DNA of 64,000 nt from JAAYEV01 sp964508195. GTDB lineage: Bacteria > Bacillota > Clostridia > Ch29. Position 1 is the first letter of the stretch. Every line of letters starts with the position of its first letter. Below, piece by piece: positions 44,709-53,340 of this stretch. The translations under genes were made by a program, and so were the position numbers. The stretch spans positions 1 through 64,000 of the forward strand of contig CAZDSH010000001.1 in NCBI GenBank assembly GCA_964508195.1. Direction: 5' to 3'. The notes under the pieces were generated by a model. That model saw only the letters and a list, made by a program, of their open reading frames with translations, did no database searches and was not told the origin of the DNA.

Positions 44709-45460
44709 AGCGCCACCTCATTATAATTAGGTTCGTTTAACTCAAAACTACTTCTTAGTATAACAACATCCACCCTTCGGTTCATCTGCCGGTTCTCCGC
44801 CGTATCGTTATCAATTATGGGATGGTATTCGCCGTAGCCCGCTGCAGACAATCTAACGGGCGGAATCCCTACGTTCTCCACAAAAAACTTTACTACGTTG
44901 ACGGCCCTAGCGGTGGACAGCTCCCAGTTAGAGGGATACATAGGCGTGTTCATGGGCACATTGTCCGTATGCCCTTCTACCCTTATGGAACGTTCATTTT
45001 GCTTTAATATCTCGCCGATGCTTTGTACTATTATCTCCGCATCCTCCCTTATAAAGGCCTTACCGGAATCGAATAAAACCTGGTCCTTAAACCTTATTAA
45101 AAGGCCCCTTTCCTCGACGCCCAGCACTATCGTCGCCTCAAGGCCGCTTTCCTTTATGTAATCGCCAAGTTGTTCTATAAGCCATTCCATGCTATCGGTG
45201 TCCCGGGGATCTTTAAATAACAGGTCGCTTTGTAAGGCCTGGCTAATGTGATAGTCTTCGTCTATGGTTTTTCCGCTATCCAGGATGCCTAAAGACCCCT
45301 GGAAGGACATTATAATCATTTCGAATTTCTTCGCATCTATGACGGAAAATGAAAATAACAAAACGAATAGACAAAGGAGCAATGTCACAAGATCGCTGTA
45401 TGTGGTCATCCAGGTATTATCGTTCGATTCGTTTTTTGCCTTATTCGGTCGCTCCCGCAT
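44705..45460 (-). CDS. motB: Flagellar stator protein MotB
   Basis: MotB anchors the proton-driven stator to peptidoglycan. The 251-residue protein has the membrane helix with the essential aspartate D23 (TTYSDLVTLLLCLFVLLFSF), and an OmpA-type peptidoglycan-binding domain with RVEGHTDNVP-like IRVEGHTDNVPMN, SNWELSTARAVNVVKFF and NRRVDVVIL. I start at the ATG after AGAGG; a GTG four codons upstream is the alternative. It overlaps motA by 20 bases with this start. Confidence 0.95.
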   Translation of the reverse strand: MRERPNKAKNESNDNTWMTTYSDLVTLLLCLFVLLFSFSVIDAKKFEMIIMSFQGSLGILDSGKTIDEDYHISQALQSDLLFKDPRDTDSMEWLIEQLGDYIKESGLEATIVLGVEERGLLIRFKDQVLFDSGKAFIREDAEIIVQSIGEILKQNERSIRVEGHTDNVPMNTPMYPSNWELSTARAVNVVKFFVENVGIPPVRLSAAGYGEYHPIIDNDTAENRQMNRRVDVVILRSSFELNEPNYNEVAL

Positions 45461-46253
45461 AGGCCTCTTCACCGCTTTCTTTCTCCTTAGCCTCCTTAGC
45501 CTTTTGCCTTAGCTTAGGTGATAGGAAGGCAATGAGTTTTTCTTCTATAATCCTCGGATTTTCGCCGGCTTGGATCGATAACATGCCCTCAATTAAAATC
45601 TCTTTGAGCAATATTTCCTCGCCGCTTCGCACTTTAAGTTTCCGTGCCATGGGCAAAAAGAATAGATATGCGAGGATCGCACCGTAGAACGTAGTGATCA
45701 GTGCTACGGCCATATTAGGTCCCACGGAGGACGGGTCCTCCAGGGTCTTTAGCATATTAATGAGCCCTATAAGGGTCCCTATCATGCCGAAGGCCGGCGA
45801 TAGCGCCCCTAGGGTTTCAAAAAGGCTTTGACCGGTGCTGTGCCTTTCTTCAATGAAATATAGCTCCGTCTCCAATATATTCCGCACAAGTTCCGGATCA
45901 GTACCGTCCACTATGAGAAGTATACCCTTTTTTAGGAAGTCATCATTAAGCTCCATGATCGCTTCTTCTAGGGCCAGAAGGCCTTCCCTTCGAGCTACGT
46001 TGGCCAGCTCGATTATTCTGTCAATAGCCTGGTCTGCGTCTAAATCCTTACCGAAGAATATATGCCTTACGCTGCGTAGCGTATCTAATAGCTTTGGCAT
46101 TGGGAAACTTATTAAAGTAGCTGCGATGGTACCTCCTACGGTTATCATTATTGATGCGCTATCATAATAGGACCCTAAAGAACCCTTCGTCATGATCCCT
46201 ATTATCAGGAAAGCAACCCCTAGTATGATCCCCATAAAGGTTGAAATATCCAT
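45441..46253 (-). CDS. motA: Flagellar stator protein MotA
   Basis: MotA forms the channel and torque-generating part of the stator. The 270-residue protein has four membrane segments in the usual spacing, ITVGGTIAATLISFP near residue 40 and LIGLINMLKTLEDPSSVGPN followed by MAVALITTFYGAILA. The cytoplasmic loop is complete. The ATG follows GAGGTG by five bases. Confidence 0.95.
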   Translation of the reverse strand: MDISTFMGIILGVAFLIIGIMTKGSLGSYYDSASIMITVGGTIAATLISFPMPKLLDTLRSVRHIFFGKDLDADQAIDRIIELANVARREGLLALEEAIMELNDDFLKKGILLIVDGTDPELVRNILETELYFIEERHSTGQSLFETLGALSPAFGMIGTLIGLINMLKTLEDPSSVGPNMAVALITTFYGAILAYLFFLPMARKLKVRSGEEILLKEILIEGMLSIQAGENPRIIEEKLIAFLSPKLRQKAKEAKEKESGEEAYAGATE

Positions 46254-46276
46254 AGCCACACCTCTTTTCCTATTGT

Positions 46277-46462
46277 CTAAAACCTGTTGGTTTTCTGTTT
46301 GTATTCGATGACTTTATCTATTAACTGTTCTATACTTTCCTGTACCACTACCTTTTTGCCGGATATAAGGGAGATAACCGTATCCGGCGTCTCCTCGGCA
46401 AATTCGATCTGCTCGGCGTTTATTACGAATTCTTTACCCTTTAACCGCGTAACCTTTATCAT
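46277..46462 (-). CDS. flbD: Flagellar FlbD family protein
   Basis: This 61-residue protein is the small Firmicutes FlbD/YlzI type, found next to flgE or motA, and distinct from the Caulobacter activator of the same name. The family pattern is clear: IKVTRLKGKEFVINAEQIEF, TPDTVISLISGKKVVVQES, and a basic tail. Its function is unknown. The leader has two mutually exclusive hairpins, one of which covers the ribosome site region. Confidence 0.88.
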   Translation of the reverse strand: MIKVTRLKGKEFVINAEQIEFAEETPDTVISLISGKKVVVQESIEQLIDKVIEYKQKTNRF

Positions 46463-46476
46463 TTTTATTCAATCCT

Positions 46477-46530
46477 CCCCGCCCCTCTTTTTAGCGGGGG
46501 CAATGGATCCCTAAGGGCCATAACCCCCGC
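46477..46530 (-). promoter_or_regulatory. Alternative hairpins before flbD
   Basis: In the minus-strand RNA a CCCCCGC strand (46500-46494) can pair with the upstream GCGGGGG (46530-46524), forming a long hairpin with inner ATGG/CCAT and CCC/GGG stems. It can instead pair with the downstream GCGGGG (46482-46477) that runs straight into the flbD ribosome site. No T-tract follows, so this looks like translational or stability control rather than termination (inference). Confidence 0.5.
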
Positions 46531-46539
46531 CGTACTTCG

Positions 46540-47778
46540 TTATCTCTTAAGATTTACAAGCTCTTGGAGCATCTCGTCGGAGGTGGTTATTATCCTCGAA
46601 TTTGCCTGGAAACCCCTTTGGGTTATTATCATGTCTGTAAACTCCTTAGAGATATCCACATTAGACATCTCCAGGGATGTGGGGTTAATGGTACCTCGGC
46701 CACGGTCCCCGGCCCTGCCGACGGACGGTTGACCGGAGTTCGGCGTTTGGACAAACAAATTATTGCCCACCTTCTGAAGTCCCGAGGGATTGTTAAAGGA
46801 AGCAAGGGCAATCCTCCCTAGGGTCTTTTGTTTGCCGTTTGTAAACACGCCGGTGGCTACCCCCGAGGCGTCGAAGTTAAAGGTTTCTAGGCTGCCCAGG
46901 GCATAGCCGTCCACCTCTAGGGGGTCTACGCCGGATTCCGAGGCGAACTGTCGTATACCGGATATGTCTATGGTTATATCCTCGGGTACTGTATCATCAT
47001 CGGCGGGGATAGTAAAGGATGTAATAGAAGTCTCATCAAGCCTTCCGTTTTCGAAGACTATATCGCCATCAGGATCTATATCTATATCTTCCACGGTACC
47101 ACCGTTGGGTAGCGTGATCTTAACCTTTGATATTTCCCATTTGTCACCGTCCGTTTTTTTAAACTCGAATGTCAGCTTATTCTTTCTACCTAGTTCGTCG
47201 TATATCTCCGTTTCAAAGGGAACACTGCCATCTTCATCCGTATCCGCATCGAGGTTTCCTATTATCTTTATAGCATTTGTGGCCTTAGGGGGCATCTGCA
47301 TCCCCTCGGGTATTTGCATCGTACTAGGGGATATAGTGGTATCCATATTGCCGTCCTCATCGGCCATCCAGCCTAACACCCTTAGGCCGTTACCGTTTAC
47401 GATGTTGCCCTCGGTATCCCTAATGAAATTCCCCGCCCTTGTAAACTTAGGCGCCGTGCCATCGGATACGACGAAGAAACCATTCCCCTCTATAGCGAGG
47501 TCCAAGGGATAGCCCGTGGATTCTATGCTACCCCTTGTATGTAGCGTATCTATAGAGGCAAGGCTAATGCCTAGGCCTATCTGCTGCGGGTTCGTACCGC
47601 CTCTGCCGCCCTCCGGCGCTCCGGCACCCTTTAATGTTTCGCTAAATATCTCCTGAAACGTCGCCCGGGACGATTTATAACCTACGGTATTGACGTTTGA
47701 TATATTGTTTCCTATTACGTCCATCCTCGATTGGTGTGATCTCAGGCCAGAAACCCCTGAGAACAATGAACGCATCAT
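46540..47778 (-). CDS. flgE: Flagellar hook protein FlgE
   Basis: FlgE polymerises into the hook. The 412-residue protein has the rod/hook N-terminus (SLFSGVSGLRSHQSRMDVIG then NNISNVNTVGYKSSR), the LAIEGNGFFVVSDG segment near residue 95, a variable outer domain, and the C-terminus TSLEMSNVDISKEFTDMIIT followed by QRGFQANSR. Length is in the usual 400-residue range. A GGAGGT site precedes two adjacent ATG codons. Confidence 0.95.
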   Translation of the reverse strand: MMRSLFSGVSGLRSHQSRMDVIGNNISNVNTVGYKSSRATFQEIFSETLKGAGAPEGGRGGTNPQQIGLGISLASIDTLHTRGSIESTGYPLDLAIEGNGFFVVSDGTAPKFTRAGNFIRDTEGNIVNGNGLRVLGWMADEDGNMDTTISPSTMQIPEGMQMPPKATNAIKIIGNLDADTDEDGSVPFETEIYDELGRKNKLTFEFKKTDGDKWEISKVKITLPNGGTVEDIDIDPDGDIVFENGRLDETSITSFTIPADDDTVPEDITIDISGIRQFASESGVDPLEVDGYALGSLETFNFDASGVATGVFTNGKQKTLGRIALASFNNPSGLQKVGNNLFVQTPNSGQPSVGRAGDRGRGTINPTSLEMSNVDISKEFTDMIITQRGFQANSRIITTSDEMLQELVNLKR

Positions 47779-47862
47779 AATACTTGACCTCCTTTATCAT
47801 TGAAGCTGTAATGCTCTCCGTCTATCGTTCGGGAAAGCTGTGCCCCCTTTTTGAAGGTCCGG

Positions 47863-48252
47863 CTACACGATTACAGCTCCGTCTATATTCGTAAAAACCC
47901 TATCCCTTAGGGTATCGCTTTTAGCTGCGGTAACCACCGTAGTGCTTTTAACGTTTACCACGAAGGCGGTATCGTCCATAAGCACGAGGGTATCCCGCAC
48001 ACCTTTTTGTCTTGCCCTTTCTACGGCCATACTAAGCCTTTGTACCTGTTCATTGTCCAGCCTTATATCCCGGGCCATCATCCGCACCCGGGCATGTTTC
48101 GATAGGGATATGCCCCTTTGGTCCTGTACCCTTTCGAGTACCCCTTGGAAGCTTTGCCCTGGCTTTGTACTCTGTTGAACCCGTTGTCCCCGGGGGCCGA
48201 TCCGGTTTATATTTGATACTTTATTGTTGTTTATAGGTTTTATACCGTCCAT
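47863..48252 (-). CDS. TIGR02530-type flagellar operon protein
   Basis: This 129-residue protein matches a family found only in Firmicutes flagellar operons between flgD and flgE. The recognisable core is ISLSKHARVRMMARDIRLDN, MAVERARQKGVRDTLVLMDD and TAFVVNVKSTTVVTA. Its role is not established; its place suggests a function in hook assembly. The N-terminal 40 residues are polar and probably unstructured. Confidence 0.85.
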   Translation of the reverse strand: MDGIKPINNNKVSNINRIGPRGQRVQQSTKPGQSFQGVLERVQDQRGISLSKHARVRMMARDIRLDNEQVQRLSMAVERARQKGVRDTLVLMDDTAFVVNVKSTTVVTAAKSDTLRDRVFTNIDGAVIV

Positions 48253-48286
48253 GGGTTTTGTTTCCCCCCTATTTGCCCGGATATTT

Positions 48287-48796
48287 TTATTTTACCACTT
48301 CGAACTGTACTACTTCGTCCATATACAGGGTTTCTTCATTTATTTCCATCAATACCCTACCCTCTTTAAAGGATACCTTCTCCACTACGCCTTCGATGAT
48401 CCGGTTATCCCCCGTCCTTTCAACAACAGCGGTGACCTCCTTACCTAGTAGGTTCATGGCCTGAAAGTTCTGCTGTACGATAAGGTTGTTGTTCATGCTG
48501 ACAAGGGCCTGAAAGTTATCATAAAGCCCCGCATCTAGTGCCTGTATCATCTCTGTGAAACCCTCTTTGAAACCCGTGTTAAGGTTTTGCATCTGTTCAA
48601 GGCTGCTGAACTGTGCCATCTGAGCCAAGAACTCCTTATCGTTTACGGGGTTTAACGGATCCTGGTTCCTTAGCTGGTTTACTAATAGCTGTAAGAAGGC
48701 ATCCTTGCCCATCGCGTCCTGTTCCAGTATTGCCGTGCTGTATCTATTGTTATAGTTACTCTCTGCCATTATAGCGTTTGTTTGCACCGTTTCCAC
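48287..48796 (-). CDS. flgD: Flagellar hook assembly (capping) protein FlgD
   Basis: FlgD caps the growing hook. The 169-residue protein shows the conserved N-terminal region MGKDAFLQLLVNQLRNQDPL followed by NPVNDKEFLAQMAQFSSLEQ, then a shorter C-terminal part with LLGKEVTAVVERTG. It is the short Firmicutes form without the extra domains of enteric FlgD. It lies four bases downstream of fliK. Confidence 0.94.
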   Translation of the reverse strand: METVQTNAIMAESNYNNRYSTAILEQDAMGKDAFLQLLVNQLRNQDPLNPVNDKEFLAQMAQFSSLEQMQNLNTGFKEGFTEMIQALDAGLYDNFQALVSMNNNLIVQQNFQAMNLLGKEVTAVVERTGDNRIIEGVVEKVSFKEGRVLMEINEETLYMDEVVQFEVVK

Positions 48797-48800
48797 CTCC

Positions 48801-50117
48801 CTAGGCTAATAATTCGATAGTGCCTTCACCCCTTAGGAATATATAATCCTTTTTTTCATCTTCCTCCTCGTAGGAGCCAAGGTCCTGCCGTCCATGGAAG
48901 CCCTGCCTGAAGTTTTCGGTAAACTGTTGCTGGTTGTACCCGCCGCCCATATTTATATGGAATTTACCTAGGGCTATACCTTGCTGTTCCAGATTTTCCT
49001 GTAGCCTTTCGATGTTTGCCCGTAAAAGATCCCGGGCTTCACTGTTTTGTACTATAACCCTGCCATTTAAAACGCCATCGGCTACGGTTAGGCTAACCCT
49101 GAGCCTGCCAAGGCTCTCCGGTTTTAGCTGTATGCTTATTTCCGTCATCTCCGGCTTTTCCCGGTTAAGTACTACCTTTACCCTCTCCGCGATCTCGTTT
49201 GCAATGTTAAAGCCTACTGTATCGGCATTACCCTTCGGGGTCTGCGCTCCATGGCTGTGGTGGGCTTCCCCGGCTTCTGTTACAGGTACCATCGGTGTAT
49301 CCTTTCCAAGGCCCCTTGGCGTCCTATCCGCAACGGATTCAATCTTTGGCCCCCCGTCCCTTTGGGTTCTATTCACTATAGGATCGTTACGGCCGTTACT
49401 TGGCTTCAAAAAGCTTTCGCCCTCTTCCTTCGCAAACGGATGCTCCTTCGGCGTATCTTCTCCGATAACCCCTTCGTTATGGAACGCCCTTTTCGTGACG
49501 GGCTTTTCTCCGAAACTGTTTTGGGATACCTTTTCGTCTTCAACAGAGAAACCATAGTTTCCAGGGCCGTCGGTCCCGTCCCGTTGTGCTCTGTCTATCG
49601 GCCCCTTTACAAAATCCGGTTCCCGTTCTTCCCCGGGGATACCTCCCTCCGATGGCGGGACATCCTCAGCGTCCTCCTTTGGATAGATAACCCCATGGGC
49701 TGTAATGGTCTCCTTTTTTAGTACATGATTGAACATCCCTCCGAGGGTCCGGGGCAGTATTATATCCCCGTCGTCAGTAAGACCCGTAATAGCCGAGGGG
49801 CCGAAGGGATTCACATCCCCCATATCCTCGGGCTGTAATCCTGCGGCGTTTTCCCCCGGGACTATACCGATACCGCCGGCTGTCCAAAGGAGCACCCCTA
49901 GGCCGTTGTGTAAACATCCTGTTTCGGATCCCGCTTTTTTTTCTTTTTCGGATACTTCGGCGTCACCCTTATCGTCATCGTCGGCTGTGCCTTCATCTAT
50001 AAGCTCCCTTAACACATCCCGGAAATCGGTATCCGTGGCCTTTGTACACCGTCCCGAAGGTTTTGTTGATTCTGTCGGCATCGTCTCCATCACTGCTAAA
50101 ATTTCCGTTGTTTGCAT
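48801..50117 (-). CDS. fliK: Flagellar hook-length control protein FliK
   Basis: FliK measures the hook and triggers the FlhB switch. The 438-residue protein has a long low-complexity, charged N-terminal part and a C-terminal Flg_hook domain from about residue 320: MTEISIQLKPESLGRLRVSL, then GRVIVQNSEARDLLRANIER and LEQQGIALGKFHINMG. Only this last domain is conserved in the family. It lies between the MotE-like gene and flgD. Confidence 0.9.
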   Translation of the reverse strand: MQTTEILAVMETMPTESTKPSGRCTKATDTDFRDVLRELIDEGTADDDDKGDAEVSEKEKKAGSETGCLHNGLGVLLWTAGGIGIVPGENAAGLQPEDMGDVNPFGPSAITGLTDDGDIILPRTLGGMFNHVLKKETITAHGVIYPKEDAEDVPPSEGGIPGEEREPDFVKGPIDRAQRDGTDGPGNYGFSVEDEKVSQNSFGEKPVTKRAFHNEGVIGEDTPKEHPFAKEEGESFLKPSNGRNDPIVNRTQRDGGPKIESVADRTPRGLGKDTPMVPVTEAGEAHHSHGAQTPKGNADTVGFNIANEIAERVKVVLNREKPEMTEISIQLKPESLGRLRVSLTVADGVLNGRVIVQNSEARDLLRANIERLQENLEQQGIALGKFHINMGGGYNQQQFTENFRQGFHGRQDLGSYEEEDEKKDYIFLRGEGTIELLA

Positions 50118-50152
50118 ATATTCACCCCCCTTCTATTAATGGTTTATATACA

Positions 50153-50173
50153 GGGGTTTTATAGAAAAACCCC
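50153..50173 (-). promoter_or_regulatory. Intercistronic hairpin between motE-like gene and fliK
   Basis: GGGGTTTT pairs with AAAACCCC around a five-base loop; both strands can form it. On the minus strand it is followed by TGTATATAAACC without a T-tract, so it is probably a processing or stability hairpin and not a terminator. Confidence 0.45.
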
Positions 50174-50182
50174 GTACTACCT

Positions 50183-50773
50183 TCATTGTTCTACGGACAT
50201 CGCCTCTATGAGCCTGGCTGCCCGCCTTGGGTCCATAGTAGCTAATATATCTGAACATTTTTGTTCTTTCATGTTTCGCAGTATATTCAGTATAAGTCGG
50301 TTATCAGCGATATTTTCCAGTATTTTTACTGCCTCCTGGGCATCCATCTTTTCGTAATACGTCACCAATTCCTGTATATTTTTAACCTTTGTATCTAGTC
50401 TTTGTTGTAGCTCCTCTATTATCTCCCTCTGTCCCTCCAACTCTTTTTCCTTTTCCTTTAGCTGTTGATCCCAAAGCATAAGGCTATTTGCCAGCTCGTC
50501 CAGGTTAAGCCGCTGCTCCTCTAGGGCCCTTTTCATATCCTGTAACTCTTCCTTCTCCTGCTCTAAGGGTGATTTAGGCTCCTCCATCCTATCGAATAAA
50601 CTACTCGTTACGGGGATAGAGGCTAGGATATTGTTAACCCTAACGCCCATGCCTACCAGATTAAAGGCTATACAAAGCCCGACGATAAGTACGATGGCCG
50701 TCAGCGTTATAATGATCCACTTTTTCTTACCACCGCCCTTTGAAGTAGCTCCGCCCTTTTTAATGTTCGTCAT
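50183..50773 (-). CDS. MotE/YlxF-like flagellar protein
   Basis: The 196-residue protein has a basic N-terminus, one membrane helix at about 20-42, a coiled coil from about 70 to 135, and a C-terminal MgtE-N-like helical domain (MDAQEAVKILENIADNRLIL, then ILRNMKEQKCSDILATMDPR). This arrangement is that of YlxF in Bacillus and MotE in rhizobia, where MotE chaperones the stator protein MotC. Its role in Firmicutes is uncertain. It is between fliJ and fliK, the conserved place. Confidence 0.85.
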   Translation of the reverse strand: MTNIKKGGATSKGGGKKKWIIITLTAIVLIVGLCIAFNLVGMGVRVNNILASIPVTSSLFDRMEEPKSPLEQEKEELQDMKRALEEQRLNLDELANSLMLWDQQLKEKEKELEGQREIIEELQQRLDTKVKNIQELVTYYEKMDAQEAVKILENIADNRLILNILRNMKEQKCSDILATMDPRRAARLIEAMSVEQ

Positions 50774-50782
50774 AGTTACCTC

Positions 50783-51226
50783 CTACAGGGTCCCCCTCCT
50801 ATTATTAACAAGGTCATCGATTTGTTTTTCTAATTTTTTCGATAGGGAATAGGCAAACCGTTCATAGTGTTTGTTTTTTAATCTATCTAACATTTCCTTG
50901 TCCCGGGATGCCTCTATAAGGACCTCCCGGCACTTATCCACTTCTTTCTCCTGGACCGATACATTATCTATCTGTTTATTGATAAAAACCTTTAGGTTCT
51001 CTATGTACCTATAACTTTGGGCCAAGTATTCCACATTAACGCCTTCGGCACTTTTTTCGCCCATTATATATGCAGCGGTATCCCTTTCCTTTTGCAACGC
51101 GTTAAGGCTTTCTATCTCCCGTCTCAACCGGGACTTATGTTCCGTTAGCTCCTCCGCCCTTTGGTCCTTTATATGGCCCCTGTAATCTAATACCCTTTGT
51201 AATTTAAAATTAAAATTATTCCTCAT
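50783..51226 (-). CDS. fliJ: Flagellar export protein FliJ
   Basis: FliJ is the coiled-coil stalk of the flagellar export ATPase. The 147-residue protein starts FNFKLQRVLDYRGHIKDQRA and is almost entirely predicted helical and charged, which fits a two-stranded coiled coil. Sequence conservation is low; the N-terminal pattern and the position after fliI support the call. Confidence 0.92.
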   Translation of the reverse strand: MRNNFNFKLQRVLDYRGHIKDQRAEELTEHKSRLRREIESLNALQKERDTAAYIMGEKSAEGVNVEYLAQSYRYIENLKVFINKQIDNVSVQEKEVDKCREVLIEASRDKEMLDRLKNKHYERFAYSLSKKLEKQIDDLVNNRRGTL

Positions 51227-51242
51227 AAGCCATAAGCACCCC

Positions 51243-52556
51243 TTAATCCAACAATGTCATTAAACGGTTAATGGTGTCCTTAAAACTTGCCCTTTCATAT
51301 ATGCCCTGTTTCAAAAAATCCTTTATGTCCCCTATCTTATTCAGTGCATAGTCTATATCCGCATTGGAACCTTCGTTATATGCGCCTATATTTATAAGGT
51401 CCTCCGCTTCCCTATATGTAGAAACGACATTTTTTATCCTTTGGGCATATTCTAAGTGCTCTTTTTGTATAATATCCGGCATCACCCTGCTGATGCTTTG
51501 TAATATATCCACCGCGGGGAAATGGTTTTTGTTTGCAAGACCCCGGGATAGTACAATGTGCCCGTCTAATATCCCCCTAGCGGAATCCGCTATAGGCTCA
51601 TTCAGATCATCCCCGTCCACTAACACAGAGTACAATGCGGTTATAGAGCCCTCCGCTGCTGTTCCGGTCCTTTCGAGTAATTGGGGGAGGGCCGCAAAAA
51701 CCGAAGGGGTATAACCCCGGGTAACGGGGGGCTCGCCTATTGCAAGGCCTACCTCCCTTTGGGCTAATGCGAATCGTGTAAGGGAATCCATCATAAGTAG
51801 CACGTCCTTGCCTAAGGTCCTGAAATATTCGGCTACGGCGGTGACCAATTGTGCACTTTTTAGCCGTACTAAAGCTGGCTGATCCGAAGTAGCTACGATT
51901 ACGACGGACCTTTTGAGGCCCTCATCCCCTAGGGCATTTTCTAAAAACTCCCGAACTTCCCTACCCCTTTCGCCGATAAGCCCTATAACATTTATATCCG
52001 CGGATGTGTTACGGGAAATCATGCCTAAAAGTATACTTTTGCCTACACCACTGCCGGAAAATATACCAACCCTTTGCCCTTTACCGCAGGTTAAAAGCCC
52101 GTCTATTGATTTAATACCCAGCTCCAGCACCTCGTTAATCCTTTTCCTCTCAAGGGGGTTCGGCGGCGGATTCGTCACGGGGAAAAGGGAATTAAATTTA
52201 AGGGGTCCCAGCCCATCTATAGGCGTACCGAGGCCGTTTAATACACGGCCTAGCATACCTTCTCCCACGGGAACTTTTAGCGTATCCCCCGTGGCTATTA
52301 CGTCACTCCCCGGCCCTATGCCCTCCATATCCCCTAGGGGCATTAAAAGAACTATATTGTCTCTAAAGCCTACAACCTCCGCCTTTATCGGCCTTTCGTC
52401 CCTAGCGGAGAATATATGACACACCTCACCTATATTAACCGGCGGCCCTATGGCTTCTATAGTAAGGCCTACCACTTTGTTTACTTTGCCGCTATACCTT
52501 AGCGTATCCGTTTTATATAATAGTTCGCTATATTTATCCAGGGATATATTACTCAT
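51243..52556 (-). CDS. fliI: Flagellum-specific export ATPase FliI
   Basis: FliI is the F1-beta-like ATPase of flagellar export. The 437-residue protein has Walker A GSGVGKS at residues 168-174, Walker B within LLMMDSLTRFALAQREV, and GRVLNGLGTPIDG and PPVTRGYTPSVFA motifs. Length is normal. It overlaps the end of fliH by eight bases. Confidence 0.96.
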   Translation of the reverse strand: MSNISLDKYSELLYKTDTLRYSGKVNKVVGLTIEAIGPPVNIGEVCHIFSARDERPIKAEVVGFRDNIVLLMPLGDMEGIGPGSDVIATGDTLKVPVGEGMLGRVLNGLGTPIDGLGPLKFNSLFPVTNPPPNPLERKRINEVLELGIKSIDGLLTCGKGQRVGIFSGSGVGKSILLGMISRNTSADINVIGLIGERGREVREFLENALGDEGLKRSVVIVATSDQPALVRLKSAQLVTAVAEYFRTLGKDVLLMMDSLTRFALAQREVGLAIGEPPVTRGYTPSVFAALPQLLERTGTAAEGSITALYSVLVDGDDLNEPIADSARGILDGHIVLSRGLANKNHFPAVDILQSISRVMPDIIQKEHLEYAQRIKNVVSTYREAEDLINIGAYNEGSNADIDYALNKIGDIKDFLKQGIYERASFKDTINRLMTLLD

Positions 52557-53340
52557 GATTTAAAAGCCCCTTAAAGATCTTTTCAATCCTGTCCAGTTGT
52601 ACCTCTACACCTGATGCTATATTACCTGCACCGGTTTCCAGTACACAACTGCCCCGGGGCATTGCTTCCTGGGCGACAATATTTAACCGGGTTATACCGT
52701 CCATCTTGCTCAGAAGCCTTTGCCTGGAGCTCTCTACCAGTTCATAATCCTCCGGCGATACCTTTACTGTTACTTCTCCGGAGTAGGTACATTTTTTTAG
52801 TGCCTTCCTAACAAGGCCCGTTATTGCCTCGGGGTTAGTTTTTATTTCATGATCCAATACCTTTTTAGATATTTCGACCACAAGCCGAACTATTTCATGT
52901 TCCGCCTCCTTAACCATGCGCTCTTTATTTTGTAGTGCCCTTTTTTTTATATCCAACGCTTCTTTTATATTTTCATCGACGGCGGAAAGACCCTGTTGAC
53001 GACCTTTTTCGTGTCCCCGGGCAAATCCCTCTTTTTCGCCGTCGCTGTATCCTTTGTTCCTGCCCTCCTCGTATCCTTCTTGGTAGCCCTTCTGCTTCGC
53101 TTCCCTTTCTGCTTTTTTGCTCCCGAGTATAGCATTGCTCATTATTTCCGCGGCCCTTACCCTAGCGTTCTCTATAATGTCTCCCCTATTTTCCTCGCTT
53201 TGGTGCAAGTTTTGTACCGTCTGCATATCCTCTGCGTCCCCGTTATCGGAGGGTCTATCTTCCGCCTTTTTCCCGGGTTCCGCGTCTATCCTAAGGGGTT
53301 CCCCTATAATTATGGAGTCTTTTTTATAGAGTCTAGACAA
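52549..53340 (-). CDS. fliH: Flagellar assembly protein FliH
   Basis: FliH binds FliI and links it to the C-ring. The 263-residue protein has an N-terminal polar region, a GxxxG/ExxxG repeat region (GYQEGYEEGRNKGYSDGEKE onward, about residues 83-117), and a C-terminal V-ATPase-E-like domain with IVRLVVEISKKVLDHEI. The glycine repeats are characteristic of FliH. It overlaps fliG by eight bases. Confidence 0.93.
   Translation of the reverse strand: MSRLYKKDSIIIGEPLRIDAEPGKKAEDRPSDNGDAEDMQTVQNLHQSEENRGDIIENARVRAAEIMSNAILGSKKAEREAKQKGYQEGYEEGRNKGYSDGEKEGFARGHEKGRQQGLSAVDENIKEALDIKKRALQNKERMVKEAEHEIVRLVVEISKKVLDHEIKTNPEAITGLVRKALKKCTYSGEVTVKVSPEDYELVESSRQRLLSKMDGITRLNIVAQEAMPRGSCVLETGAGNIASGVEVQLDRIEKIFKGLLNHE

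Noticed and set aside
48934..49557. Long plus-strand frame of about 200 codons
   Set aside because: It is antisense to fliK, a low-complexity gene, and has no ribosome site or recognisable domain; similar plus-strand frames over infB (7050-7499), dxr (19506-20075) and fapA (26484-27014) were rejected for the same reason.
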